Of a stretch of 21,250 nucleotides of DNA, positions 12,794 through 21,250 are shown one piece after another. The stretch lies in contig JNDT01001509.1 in assembly GCA_000697055.1 (NCBI GenBank), forward strand, positions 1 through 21,250, written 5' to 3'. The notes under the pieces were generated by a model that saw nothing but the letters and a program-made list of their open reading frames with translations, made no database searches and had not been told where the DNA came from. Numbering within the stretch: position 1 is the first letter of the stretch; each line of letters opens with the position of its first letter. Source of the stretch: Saksenaea vasiformis B4078 (taxonomy: Eukaryota > Mucoromycota > Mucoromycetes > Mucorales > Saksenaeaceae). The translations under genes were made by a program, and so were the position numbers.

Positions 12794-12970
12794 CGATATT
12801 CATTTGCGGACTTCAACGAATATTTTGTGTGCAATTGTCATTGGACGAACAGCATTTACGAGGCACAAAAACGAGACGACTCTTGGCCGTTTTCATACAA
12901 ATCCGCGTGCATCTTCAACTTACCCGTCATTCCTTTCGGTATATACTCTCTCCTTTAATCCGCTATTGTC

Positions 12971-14080
12971 ATGGATTACATCAGCATACTTTCTGCAGCC
13001 TTGTTTTCCGGAATAGCATTGGTACGCTTCGGTAGCTTCACAAATGAAACCAAGCGTATTCATCCGCCATTAGATCTTCGGTTTATTGACTACTTTTTCA
13101 CCAAAACCTCGAAAACGGACAGAAAGCGAAAAATATTATCAGGATGCACATTCAAGCGAACCCAAAAGATTAGGATCTATATTTGACGAGCCCACCGTAC
13201 AGCTCTCTTGCATTATACCAGCGTTTGATGAAAGTAAACGTTTGCCAGCAATGCTGAAAGAGACTGTCGAGTATTTAGAAGCTAGAAAGATCAACGACAA
13301 GATGTTCCTATACGAGGTCCTTATCGTTGACGACGGCAGCAGAGACAATACGGTTGAGGTCGCACTCAAATTCGCTAAAGAATATGGTCATGTAGACATC
13401 CGCGTTCTGAAGCTGGAAATAAACAGAGGAAAAGGCGGTGCAGTGACGCAGGTATGAAGTAGTGAAACACAATGGACCCCTATGTTGAACATGATTATCT
13501 TTAGGGAATGCTATGTGCTCGTGGAAAGTATTGCTTAATGGTGGATGCGGACGGTGCAACTCGCTTCTCAGACCTTGCGATGCTGGAAGAGAAATTAGCG
13601 AAGATTTCGGAAAACGGACATGGTATCGCTGTAGGATCTAGAGCTCATCTTGTTTCCACAGAGGCTGTTGTCAAGGTAAGGCACACAACTAAATGTGCAA
13701 GAAACTGACAATAATGGGATTAGCGATCGTTTATTCGAAACTTCTTAATGCGTGGATTTCATATGCTAGTCTTCGTATTGGGCGTCCGTGGAATAGACGA
13801 TACTCAGTGTGGATTTAAGTTATTCACTCGGAAAACAGCTCAAATCGTCTTCCCTAACATGCATGTCGAGCGATGGATTTTTGACATTGAGTGCTTAATG
13901 ATTGCTCAGTCGCAGAATGTCCCTCTCACCGAAGTACAAGTGAACTGGCATGAAATTGATGGCAGCAAAGTCAACTTAATGATGGATTCAATTCAGATGG
14001 CTAAAGACCTTCTGCAGATTCGTCTCAATTACATCCTGGGCTTATGGAAAGTAGATACTACCATTAACAGCATTTCATAA
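12971..14080 (+). CDS. ALG5: ALG5, dolichyl-phosphate beta-glucosyltransferase
   Basis: Four exons: 12971-13021, 13074-13451, 13505-13675, 13724-14080. Introns are 52, 53 and 48 nt; the product is 318 aa (human 324). The enzyme transfers glucose from UDP-glucose to dolichyl phosphate at the ER membrane, making the donor used by ALG6/8/10 to finish the N-glycan precursor. Residues 4-25 form the signal anchor, created across the first splice junction (SGIAL joined to IFGLL). The GT2 catalytic domain follows: [15 protein letters not shown] (about 61-75), VDDGSRD (102-108), NRGKGGAV, the metal-binding DAD at 157-159 (VDADGAT), [31 protein letters not shown] and [11 protein letters not shown]. All key motifs are intact. 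The start ATG is the only one that gives the anchor. PMS2 follows on the same strand after 1.6 kb. Confidence 0.96.
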
Positions 14081-14145
14081 AATTCTTCCCTGGTGGAACT
14101 TTTGCACGTTTTTCAACAAGCATTTTGACATGAGAGTGGTCGTCA

Positions 14146-14178
14146 GATGGACGCAAAATGTATTTAAGCAGCATAAAA
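14146..14178 (+). repeat. Short dispersed motif (gatggacgcaaaatg type), copy 1
   Basis: 33 bp directly upstream of the 102-bp repeat copy B. It matches 14652-14684 at 28 of 33 positions, and aligns more loosely to 14520-14553 on the minus strand. It probably belongs to the same element as the 102-bp repeat. Confidence 0.6.
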
Positions 14179-14188
14179 GATCGATTGG

Positions 14189-14290
14189 ATGAACGTAAAA
14201 ATACGTACTCCAAAGCGCATACTTCATCTGGAAATCACGCCGAATAATTTCGGATGGACGCGAAGTCATGGGAAAGATCCTGTAGTTACG
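14189..14290 (+). repeat. Dispersed 102-bp repeat, copy B
   Basis: Gapless partner of 12157-12258 in the same orientation. This copy keeps most of the C and G residues, including several CpG sites that read TpG or CpA in copy A, so it looks closer to the ancestral sequence. No intact open frame is conserved between the two copies. Confidence 0.8.
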
Positions 14291-14519
14291 TATTCAAATC
14301 CTAATTGTACACCTCACAGACGATCTAGATAACTTTTCACATATGTTGTATCTCACCTTGTTCACATCAAAACACTATTGTTGCCTTGGGCTGTTTCAGT
14401 GTTACAACTTGATACCGACGTCCATCACGAGTTTTTCCTGACAAAAAGTCTAGTGCAATGTCATTCTTTAATACCACCAGCAATGAAGTTATGTGGCCTA
14501 TACTGTTGATTGAATGCAT

Positions 14520-14553
14520 TTTTACACTACTCTATGTAAATCTTGCGTCCATC
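14520..14553 (-). repeat. Short dispersed motif, inverted copy
   Basis: Read on the minus strand this begins gatggacgcaagattta and aligns along its length with the motif at 14146-14178, with more mismatches. It faces the copy at 14652-14684 across about 100 bp, so the two form a head-to-head pair. Confidence 0.45.
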
Positions 14554-14651
14554 AGGAGCCAGTTTTGCGCTAAGGAAGAGATGAAATATGCGGTTATCAG
14601 TATATAAATTGGCGATAAGATAATACTCTACTTAACATCAACTTGGCCCCA

Positions 14652-14684
14652 GATGAACGCAAAATTTATTCGAGCGGCATAAAA
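14652..14684 (+). repeat. Short dispersed motif, copy 3
   Basis: gatgaacgcaaaatttattc and following bases match 14146-14178 at 28 of 33 positions, ending with the shared gcataaaa. Confidence 0.55.
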
Positions 14685-14740
14685 ATTCATTCACGGTAAG
14701 TAAATGGAAGATGCTTTGGTGATAATTCACTTACCCCGAA

Positions 14741-14830
14741 GGGCATAGCCGCCCAATGACGGCAGCCTGCCCCGCATCTGGCGCGATGGGGGCTGCAGGA
14801 GAGATTATACTGGCGCAAGCGCCAGTTTGG
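14741..14830. other. GC-rich island with strong hairpins
   Basis: About two thirds G+C (59 of 90 bases by eye count) in otherwise AT-rich spacer. It holds a perfect 8-bp-arm palindrome actggcgcaagcgccagt at 14809-14826. To its left a longer imperfect stem runs from gcagcc (14762) to ggctgc (14791), with inner catc/gatg pairing. Two minus-strand frames and one plus-strand frame stay open across and beyond it, which the low stop-codon chance in GC-rich DNA can explain. I recognise no RNA or protein family. Confidence 0.55.
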
Positions 14831-15713
14831 GTGTTGATGCCGTACAGAGGACTTGAAGCGATGCAATGTCTGGCGAAGTTCTGTTGCGGAAGTTGGATAA
14901 CCCAGTTTGCGATAATACTTGCGTACCTGGTGTTGAACAAGGGGCTACACCACAACCGAGACGGTTCAGGACAGAGGTCATGCAGGCTAAAGGATAGACA
15001 TAAAAACATGAGTAATCCTGCACGTATATAAATTGGCATCCTTACCGGGGATGTCGTTTTGAAAAACAGAGCCAAAGAATTTAAAAATGATTCATGCGTG
15101 CCTTCAAATACGGATCATTTTTGGACGAAACCTTCTCTCACCTTGAGCACATTTTAACGGCTTTTCGACAGAATATTGGGAAATCGATTAGTGAAGTACC
15201 TCAATGCAAAAGCAATATTATTGCCTTCAGATATTTTTACTGCTTCCGGAAGAATACCGAAAAACCATCGCTGAAGCACTTTAATGCAAAGCTGAGGTTA
15301 CCCAGGCGCGAACTATTCCTTGGATTAACACAAAATGAACCACTTCTTCACGCCAAGACGCATCACTCTCCAGCGCTAAAATTATTTGGCTTGAACTTCT
15401 CATAATATTTATCTGACGCAAGCGTGAATTCCCAAATCCAATGCCGATTTTGGACGTCCAAGTCTCAGGCTGTAGAAATCACGTTCCCAGTTACGCAGAG
15501 GAACTGGTCGCAATCAGCCTTTGCTATTCCGACATCAATGTCCACTGTGGTTGGGGACCGTGATATATTGATGATGTCTTGATGACGGAAGATAGCGAAG
15601 CAGGCTCTTACGAAAGCTGCCCACACACAACCTTGAATTCGACGCGTTGCCTTTTTGCGCACCGCGAGTGTTCACCAGTCACTCTTATCACTTTTGCAAG
15701 TTTGTTGAACGCA

Positions 15714-18700
15714 ATGACCCAAACCATCAGTGCCATCGACAAACATTCGATTCATCGCATATGCTCCGGTCAAGTAGTGCTTGATATAGCTACAGCTGTG
15801 AAGGAATTAGTTGAAAACAGCATTGATGCCGGAGCAACTTGTGTCGGTAGGGATAGTTGCTTGACTACCGATGATGTCTAATCATGATCGTTAGAAATAA
15901 AATTCAAAGACAACGGTTTGGAGTGCATTGAAGTTGCAGATAATGGTTCAGGCATACATCCTTCATGTTATGAATCGATCGGTAGGTCTTATACCGTCCG
16001 CCTTTCATAAAGACTTAAGTACTGTTGGTTCAGCTTTAAAGCATTACACCTCTAAACTTCGAACATTCGAAGATCTCGAAAAGGTTACAACATTTGGATT
16101 TCGAGGGGAGGCATTAAGCTCTCTATGCGCTCTCTCTGAGGTGGTAATTATCACTGCTACTGCAGAAGAAGCACCAAGAGGCGTTCGTTTGGAGTATGAT
16201 GCTGATGGGAAATTGGTGTCAAAAACCTCAGTGGCACGACCAGTAAGATCCTAAGAACTTTGATGACCGGAGAAAGCTTAATACTGTTTAGGTTGGTACA
16301 ACTGTGCAGATCTCCAAAATATTTCATTCCCTACCCGTGCGCCAACGTGAATTGAGTCGCAACATTAAGCGAGAATATGGAAAAGCTCTATCAATGATAC
16401 AGTCGTATGCCATTATTTGTAAAAATGTTCGCGTAATTGCCACAAATCAGACCGCCAAAGGGTAAGTCAGTTAGTCGATAATCTATCTCTAACAGGTTGC
16501 AGAAAAGCTAGCCGTGTACTGTCGACGAATGGCAACAAGACAGTGCGGGAAAATATCACCAACGTTTTTGGCTCCAAATTAGTTGCACAAATTATACCAT
16601 TTTCTGTTGATCTGGGCCCAGTCCTGGATAACAATGACTCTGAAACAAGGTAACGTTTAGCGCCAGTTTATCATTACTGACATCTTTACCGCAGTCCGTG
16701 CATAGAGGGATTCATATCAAAACCAGAATGGGGATGCGGTAGAAGCAGCGCTGACCGCCATTACCTTTATATTAATGGGCGGCCATGCACTCTCCCAAAG
16801 GTACCAGCTCTAACAATCTCAACAATGATACTGATTGCATCTCGGTTACTTAAAGATAGCAAAATCGTTTAACGAAGTCTATCGTAACTTCATATCAAAT
16901 CAATATCCTTTCCTTGTCGCTGATCTTAGGATCCCCACGGGTAAGCTGTGATCGATAAGAGTAGGATTTGGCTGACAATGAGCAATTATGTTAGATGTAT
17001 ATGATGTAAATGTCAGTCCTGATAAGAGGACAATTTTCCTCCATCGCGATCAACAACTCGTCGAACATATCACAGTAAGTTCATTTGTCAATGAATTGAT
17101 TGAACCAAACTTTCTGTGAATAGGAATCCCTAACGAGACAACTCGAACCTAGTCGGTCAACGTTCGATATCAACCCATTATGCTCTGTAAATCGACAAGA
17201 ACAAAGATCACCTGCTGATAGCTCCCCACCTTCGGCTGATGAAGGTAATACAGATGCCATGGTTGTGGATGAGTCAAGCAAGATGCAAAAAACATTTGAA
17301 CCCGCGGCTCCATCTACATCCCGCGAGATCTACAGAATGGAAGAACAACAGGAGCCTTTAAGGAAGCGATATGAATCAACGACGCCTCAGTTTATTGAAA
17401 CTCGACAGACATCACATGTAAAAAGAGCTGCAACTACACTTGAAGAATTTGTGACCAAACGCCCAAGAAGTTATGCGCGAGAAGATATCAATAACAATAG
17501 AGAATTCGATAGCGATTCACAGAAGGACAAGAGGGCCGTCACCTCAACAATAACATGTTCTGATCACAGCAAAGATACAAGAGCTACTGAACCAGTAACA
17601 AGCGTTGAAGAAAATTTAGATGCGATAGATTCACGAGTAGACTCTGATGCGCCTTTTATTCAGCGAATTGAAACAGACCAAGTACCTCGCATAGTTGAAG
17701 AGCCCGAGATCTTGTCTTTTAGGGACTTATGGAAATCAAATGGGGACACAGCGAAGATCGATCCTTTCTTGCTGCAAGCCCTTCGATACGGATGGCAATC
17801 AACGCAAGTACATCCGTCTTCTTCCGGTGACCCAATCACGCTATCTTCGCAAACTATCCAAAATGCCAGTATTGGAAACATTGAGGATAATGAAGAGGCG
17901 ACGAATGCGCTGAATTGTATCATTAAAAAAACCGACTTTGCAAGGATGCAGATCCTGGGACAGTTCAACCTTGGATTTATCATCGCCATCCTTGATGATC
18001 GCGATTTGTTCATCATTGATCAGCATGCATCAGATGAAAAATATAATTTTGAAACATTACAACGTACCACCCGTATCGAGGGACAGCGACTGATTAGGTA
18101 TAGCTTATCTAACGTTGCATGGTTCAAGTTTTATTTTAAATGACTATTAGACCGCAGATTCCTCAATTAACGGTTGCGGAAGAGTTGATTGTGATGGAGA
18201 ACGCTAATATTTTGCGCGCCAATGGGTTTGACATTGAGATTGATCCAGAGAATGAACCTACGCAGCGTGTAAAGGTTATTGCACAACCGGCCAGCAAAAG
18301 CACTATGTTTGATCGAAAAGGTATTAATATATTGCAGGACATACGACTTATACTAACACTTATATCCAGATTTTAGCGAACTTGTTCACCTTCTGTCCGA
18401 AAGACCAGGAGAAATGGTACGATGTAGTCGAAATCGAGCAATGTTTGCATCACGAGCCTGTCGACGTTCAGTAATGATTGGCGATAGTTTGAATATACCA
18501 AAGATGACTAAGGTAAAGCTGCTATGGAGATCATTGCCTTATGTTTACTATCTCTTCTAACATAGATTGTCCAACATATGGGAGAGATCGATCAACCATG
18601 GGTATTTGTTTATTTATTTCTTGTGCAAATGTGTGAAAGTCAGCTAATTAACAAATTTTTGTAGAATTGTCCTCATGGACGTCCAACTATGCGACATCTT

Positions 18701-18775
18701 TGGCAACTACCAGCTTCGGTTCCAAATCCTTGCAACAGAAAACCGACTTGGATAGGCTCCCTCTTCCGATCTTAA
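15714..18775 (+). CDS. PMS2: PMS2 (yeast PMS1), MutL-alpha mismatch repair endonuclease
   Basis: Thirteen exons: 15714-15846, 15895-15981, 16034-16242, 16292-16461, 16503-16649, 16695-16800, 16856-16940, 16995-17074, 17124-18097, 18151-18320, 18370-18512, 18566-18601, 18665-18775. The product is 816 aa. With MLH1 it forms MutL-alpha, which nicks the daughter strand after MutS recognises a mismatch. The GHKL ATPase domain has [10 protein letters not shown] (Glu34 as general base), VADNGSG (Asp60) and [11 protein letters not shown] (93-103), then [10 protein letters not shown] and [17 protein letters not shown] poorly conserved acidic linker fills most of the 974-nt exon 9. The C-terminal domain has [11 protein letters not shown], the metal-binding endonuclease motif [12 protein letters not shown] (Asp638 onward), [17 protein letters not shown] and [11 protein letters not shown]. 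All catalytic and zinc-site residues expected of PMS2 are present, so it is neither MLH1 nor MLH3. The ATG at 15714 gives the usual [18 protein letters not shown] opening; open sequence upstream in the same frame lacks similarity. Confidence 0.96.
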
Positions 18776-19087
18776 TATGTAATTGCTATGCCATCGACTT
18801 TACTATTTACCATCTTGAATTTTTTTTTTTTTTTGCTGGTACATGTTTTATATGAATGGATCTTGGTTCTCGATATTAGAATGCAAAATCATTTACGATA
18901 ACTTGTTTATTTGCACAGAAAGCATCTACTCCTTGATGTTGGATTATGTAAGATCCAGACGCGATACCTCGGAAATGCTTGTGTGGATCTCGAGTGTAAC
19001 GTAGCGTATAAGATAAAAATCTGGAAGCACATAGATTTAGTCGTTGTGAATAATATTTGGCGATACTCATAGACCAGCAATCGATAA
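18776..19087. other. 3' flank of PMS2
   Basis: No gene seen. There is a 15-nt T run at 18820-18834. A minus-strand open frame (18876-19136) runs into the TIR element and has no family resemblance. Confidence 0.45.
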
Positions 19088-19095
19088 TTAAAATA
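19088..19095 (+). repeat. Target-site duplication, left (ttaaaata)
   Basis: Identical to 19633-19640 and directly abutting the left inverted repeat of the 537-bp element. Confidence 0.85.
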
Positions 19096-19632
19096 GAGAA
19101 TTTCGTCGGGCGCTTCCCTTGGGCACTGTTCCTCAAATATCCTAGCTATCGTATTTAACGACTAAGTCGTATTGTAACTCCTTCAGTTAGTTAAGAGCAG
19201 TGTAACAGAGAACCTCTGTTTCTCACAATCTTTAACTCACAATAAACAAGAATCTCAAAGGATTCCTATCTGTCTGTATCATCGCACACTCATCAAATAT
19301 CTCACTGACCATCGCTGCAACGCCAATAGACAAACTAGGTGCACGGAGATCAGAGTACATGACTATGAGAGTATTTGATATTGTGAGCACCAGAGAGGTG
19401 TAACTGTTTGAACAACTGGAAGCTCAAGAGAGCATGGAAGGAATTAGAAATCCGTAGAATCAACAATCTAAAACTGTTGAAGAAGTATGATAGCATCAGC
19501 TCTTGATACATATATTCAAAATAAGAATGTATTCATCTTCGATAGGCCGGTTTATAGGGCACTCCTAGTTTGCGTAAACATTGTTGCACCAGCAACTAAA
19601 ATATTTGAGAAGGAGTACCCGACGAAATTCTC
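19096..19632. mobile_element. hAT-like non-autonomous TIR element (MITE candidate), 537 bp
   Basis: The ends are perfect 15-bp inverted repeats, gagaatttcgtcggg at 19096-19110 and its complement at 19618-19632. Further inward the two ends remain alignable with gaps (ctcaaatatcctag against ctcaaatattttag). The element is flanked by an exact 8-bp direct duplication, ttaaaata, at 19088-19095 and 19633-19640. Eight-bp duplications are typical of hAT transposons, and also of P elements. The interior has no transposase-like frame. It does have a 7-bp hairpin aacagag-aac-ctctgtt (19204-19220) and a palindrome acgactaagtcgt (19158-19170), so it would depend on a transposase made elsewhere. The family name is inference; the ends and duplication are seen directly. 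Confidence 0.85.
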
Positions 19633-19640
19633 TTAAAATA
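19633..19640 (+). repeat. Target-site duplication, right (ttaaaata)
   Basis: Identical to 19088-19095 and directly abutting the right inverted repeat of the 537-bp element. Confidence 0.85.
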
Positions 19641-21250
19641 CAAAGATTTGGGCCTATCACTTCCGAAAGTCGATTTATAATTCAGCTACTACTTTCAAAC
19701 AGCAATATCTGCTAAGTGTTTGCGAAAGCTATTCGTATATCCAGTCTACCTTGCACCGTTTGTGCTAACAAGAACGTTGAGAAGCGTTTGAATTGAACTA
19801 CACTGAATCGTTGAAACTTACTCTATGAGTTGTTTGGTTGAGTTGAGCGATACGAGAGTACGTGAGACTGAGTTTTATTCTTTTTAAAGAACAACTTCAA
19901 AACGTTATCCTGGCTCCTGTCCTTTAGATGTTGGGAGCGGAATCTTAATTATTAGCTCAGTTCTACCTAAAGTCTCTCGTTTACAACACTCCATTCCAAG
20001 TCAACCGCTTTTAGAACTTTCGAAATTATTACAAGGGGAAGTTGGACAATAAATATTAACTACACATTCACCAACATCTACTACTGGATCCTTTTTTACG
20101 TGTATCACGTGGAATCCCCGGGTTTCGCCGACGAACGGCTGCTATACATTATCCTGCTGTCGTATCTGACATAGTTATATTACTACACAGTGATTAGAAC
20201 AATACGTCAGAACACGACAAAAGGTACTGAGGGTGGTTACTTTATTAGAACACGGTTCTGGACATATCTTATCCCATCTATCTGTTACTGGGATACCAAG
20301 GGACAGAAAATACACATTAACCAGGATAAACATAATGATCCCGATCTAGTAAAGGATCATCTAAAGATATCTCTAAACTTCTCTATCCCGCTGTTACCCG
20401 CAAACACCGTGTATTATCTAAACAATAGAACAATCATTTTAATGAAACAATCCCTTTTTGAGTCTCACTGACTTAACGTCCCTATTGAGTCAAATCTGGA
20501 TACAACACCTGCTATATTCCATTGACCATTACTGGGTCCAATGATAGACGATGCTTGCAGCGACCGGAGCAAATCCATGTAAATTGTAATTATGTGGGGC
20601 AATTCGTCCTCGGTGATCTTACACGGTTATTTTAGATCCAAGGTTGATACGACATGACAGGAAATAAAAAAGTTTCGCTAAGTGAAGAGAGGTCGAAGGT
20701 TTTCTTTTGAGCAGAATGTCGTATCCAGAAGACAGAGGACAGCTCAGTTCGTCACGATGATCCTTCTGCACAGTACAACTTGCCGGTGACACGAGCGTCT
20801 TCAGAGCGAGTCATGGATAATTGAGGTTACGCAAGTGCACACGCCATAACTTGCCACCGGTGTTACGCTGTATTTTTCAGTTGCTGTATATGGATATTGT
20901 TGTTCCAAGTGTTGTCGTAGCGTAAGCTGGATGACGGTGATTGTTGGTAAAGGTATCGATTGAGTAATGTTCGTTGATAGAAAAGTTCGGAATTGAGTGA
21001 GCACCAGGTGTAGATTTAAGTCAAACACCAAGACTTGGTTAACCGGTAAAGCTTGAAGAAAGAAAAAGAAAAGGTTGAATAGAGTAACTGTTGTCGGTAT
21101 TGACAATATCCAAAGAGATCTGGATAAAATAGAATATGATCGTTAGTAAGATCGCTGATATGGTTACCTTGAATCGGCAAAGAGTTTCGTCAAAGAGTTT
21201 CGTCAAAGATAAAAAGAGAAATAAAAAGAGGACAGCGGAATTGTCGTCGC
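19641..21250. other. Right-hand region without a recognisable gene
   Basis: 1.6 kb. One frame is open at 20190-20471 (+), but it has no ATG start (it begins GTG) and no family resemblance. A minus-strand frame at 20801-21106 is similarly unconvincing. Decayed transposon sequence is possible, since the region adjoins the TIR element, but I cannot show it. Confidence 0.45.
21178..21209 (+). repeat. Short tandem repeat, 13-bp unit
   Basis: The unit caaagagtttcgt occurs twice in perfect tandem (21178-21190, 21191-21203), followed by a partial caaaga. Purine-rich sequence follows to the window edge. Confidence 0.8.

Larger units (their letters stand above)
9830..12970. other. Long divergent spacer between POP1 and ALG5
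   Basis: 3.1 kb with no gene I can support. It must hold both promoters. Contents seen: a short direct repeat ttgggtgtcc at 11479-11488 and 11503-11512, next to a small hairpin cttccaaattcggaag at 11551-11566; one copy of a dispersed repeat at 12157-12258; and a 17-nt A run at 12777-12793. Open frames at 11573-11863 (+), 11654-11914 (-) and 12521-12958 (+) show no family resemblance and no splice logic. Confidence 0.5.
14081..15713. other. Repeat-rich spacer between ALG5 and PMS2
   Basis: 1.6 kb with no supported gene. It contains the second copy of the 102-bp repeat, three related 33-34 bp motifs in both orientations, a GC-rich hairpin island (14741-14830), and a 14-bp direct repeat gtatataaattggc near 14600 and 15023. 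The PMS2 promoter must lie at its right end. Confidence 0.5.

Noticed and set aside
12521..12958. 145-codon plus-strand frame upstream of ALG5
   Set aside because: It begins at TTG, runs through a 17-nt A run, has no domain resemblance and lies where the ALG5 promoter must be.
14398..14463. Minus-strand translation resembling an integrase core (DFLSGKTRDGRRYQVVT)
   Set aside because: The match is short, has a stop just upstream and no catalytic triad nearby, and its DGR part overlaps the type of motif repeated in this spacer.
14731..15075. 114-codon minus-strand frame over the GC-rich island
   Set aside because: Several frames are open here at once, as expected from high GC. No motif supports coding in any one of them.
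20190..20471. 93-codon plus-strand frame in the right flank
   Set aside because: It has a GTG start only, no splice context and no family resemblance.

Overview
The window is eukaryotic nuclear DNA. It carries six spliced protein-coding genes, several transposon remnants and long AT-rich intergenic stretches. The genes hold 42 tiny introns that I could place by reading frame and family conservation. All are about 41-69 nt, and all but one are GT-AG, often with a CTAAC/CTAAT-like branch site. Tiny introns and the protein families point to a fungus. A DDRGK1-like gene (ufmylation pathway, generally absent from Ascomycota and Basidiomycota) plus Tc1 and hAT-type remnants suggests an early-diverging fungus, for example within Mucoromycota. 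That placement is inference.

Layout. 1-618: flank without genes. 619-1606 (-): broken Tc1-type (DD34E) transposase. 1672-2646 (-): DDRGK1-like protein, 5 exons, its 3' end abutting the transposon. 3267-4777 (-): beta subunit of protein geranylgeranyltransferase I, 9 exons, including one GC-AG intron. 4778-4960: 183-bp divergent promoter. 4961-5887 (+): p24-alpha/emp24 cargo receptor, 6 exons. 5888-6879: convergent spacer. 6880-9829 (-): RNase P/MRP subunit POP1, 11 exons. 9830-12970: 3.1 kb divergent spacer with one dispersed repeat copy. 12971-14080 (+): ALG5 dolichyl-phosphate glucosyltransferase, 4 exons. 14081-15713: repeat-rich spacer with a second repeat copy, related shorter motifs and a GC-rich hairpin island. 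15714-18775 (+): MutL homologue PMS2 (yeast PMS1), 13 exons, endonuclease motif intact. 18776-21250: no gene, but a clean 537-bp TIR element (19096-19632) with an 8-bp target duplication, and a short tandem repeat near the right edge.

The six genes are unrelated housekeeping functions: ER quality control and ufmylation, CaaX prenylation, ER-Golgi transport, RNA processing, N-glycosylation and mismatch repair. There is no operon-like logic. The best candidates for novelty are the divergent DDRGK1 gene beside a transposon, the hAT-like non-autonomous element, and the dispersed repeat whose two copies differ mostly by AT-directed transitions. I did not find a convincing undescribed multi-gene system. 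All exon boundaries were worked out by eye and have no transcript support.
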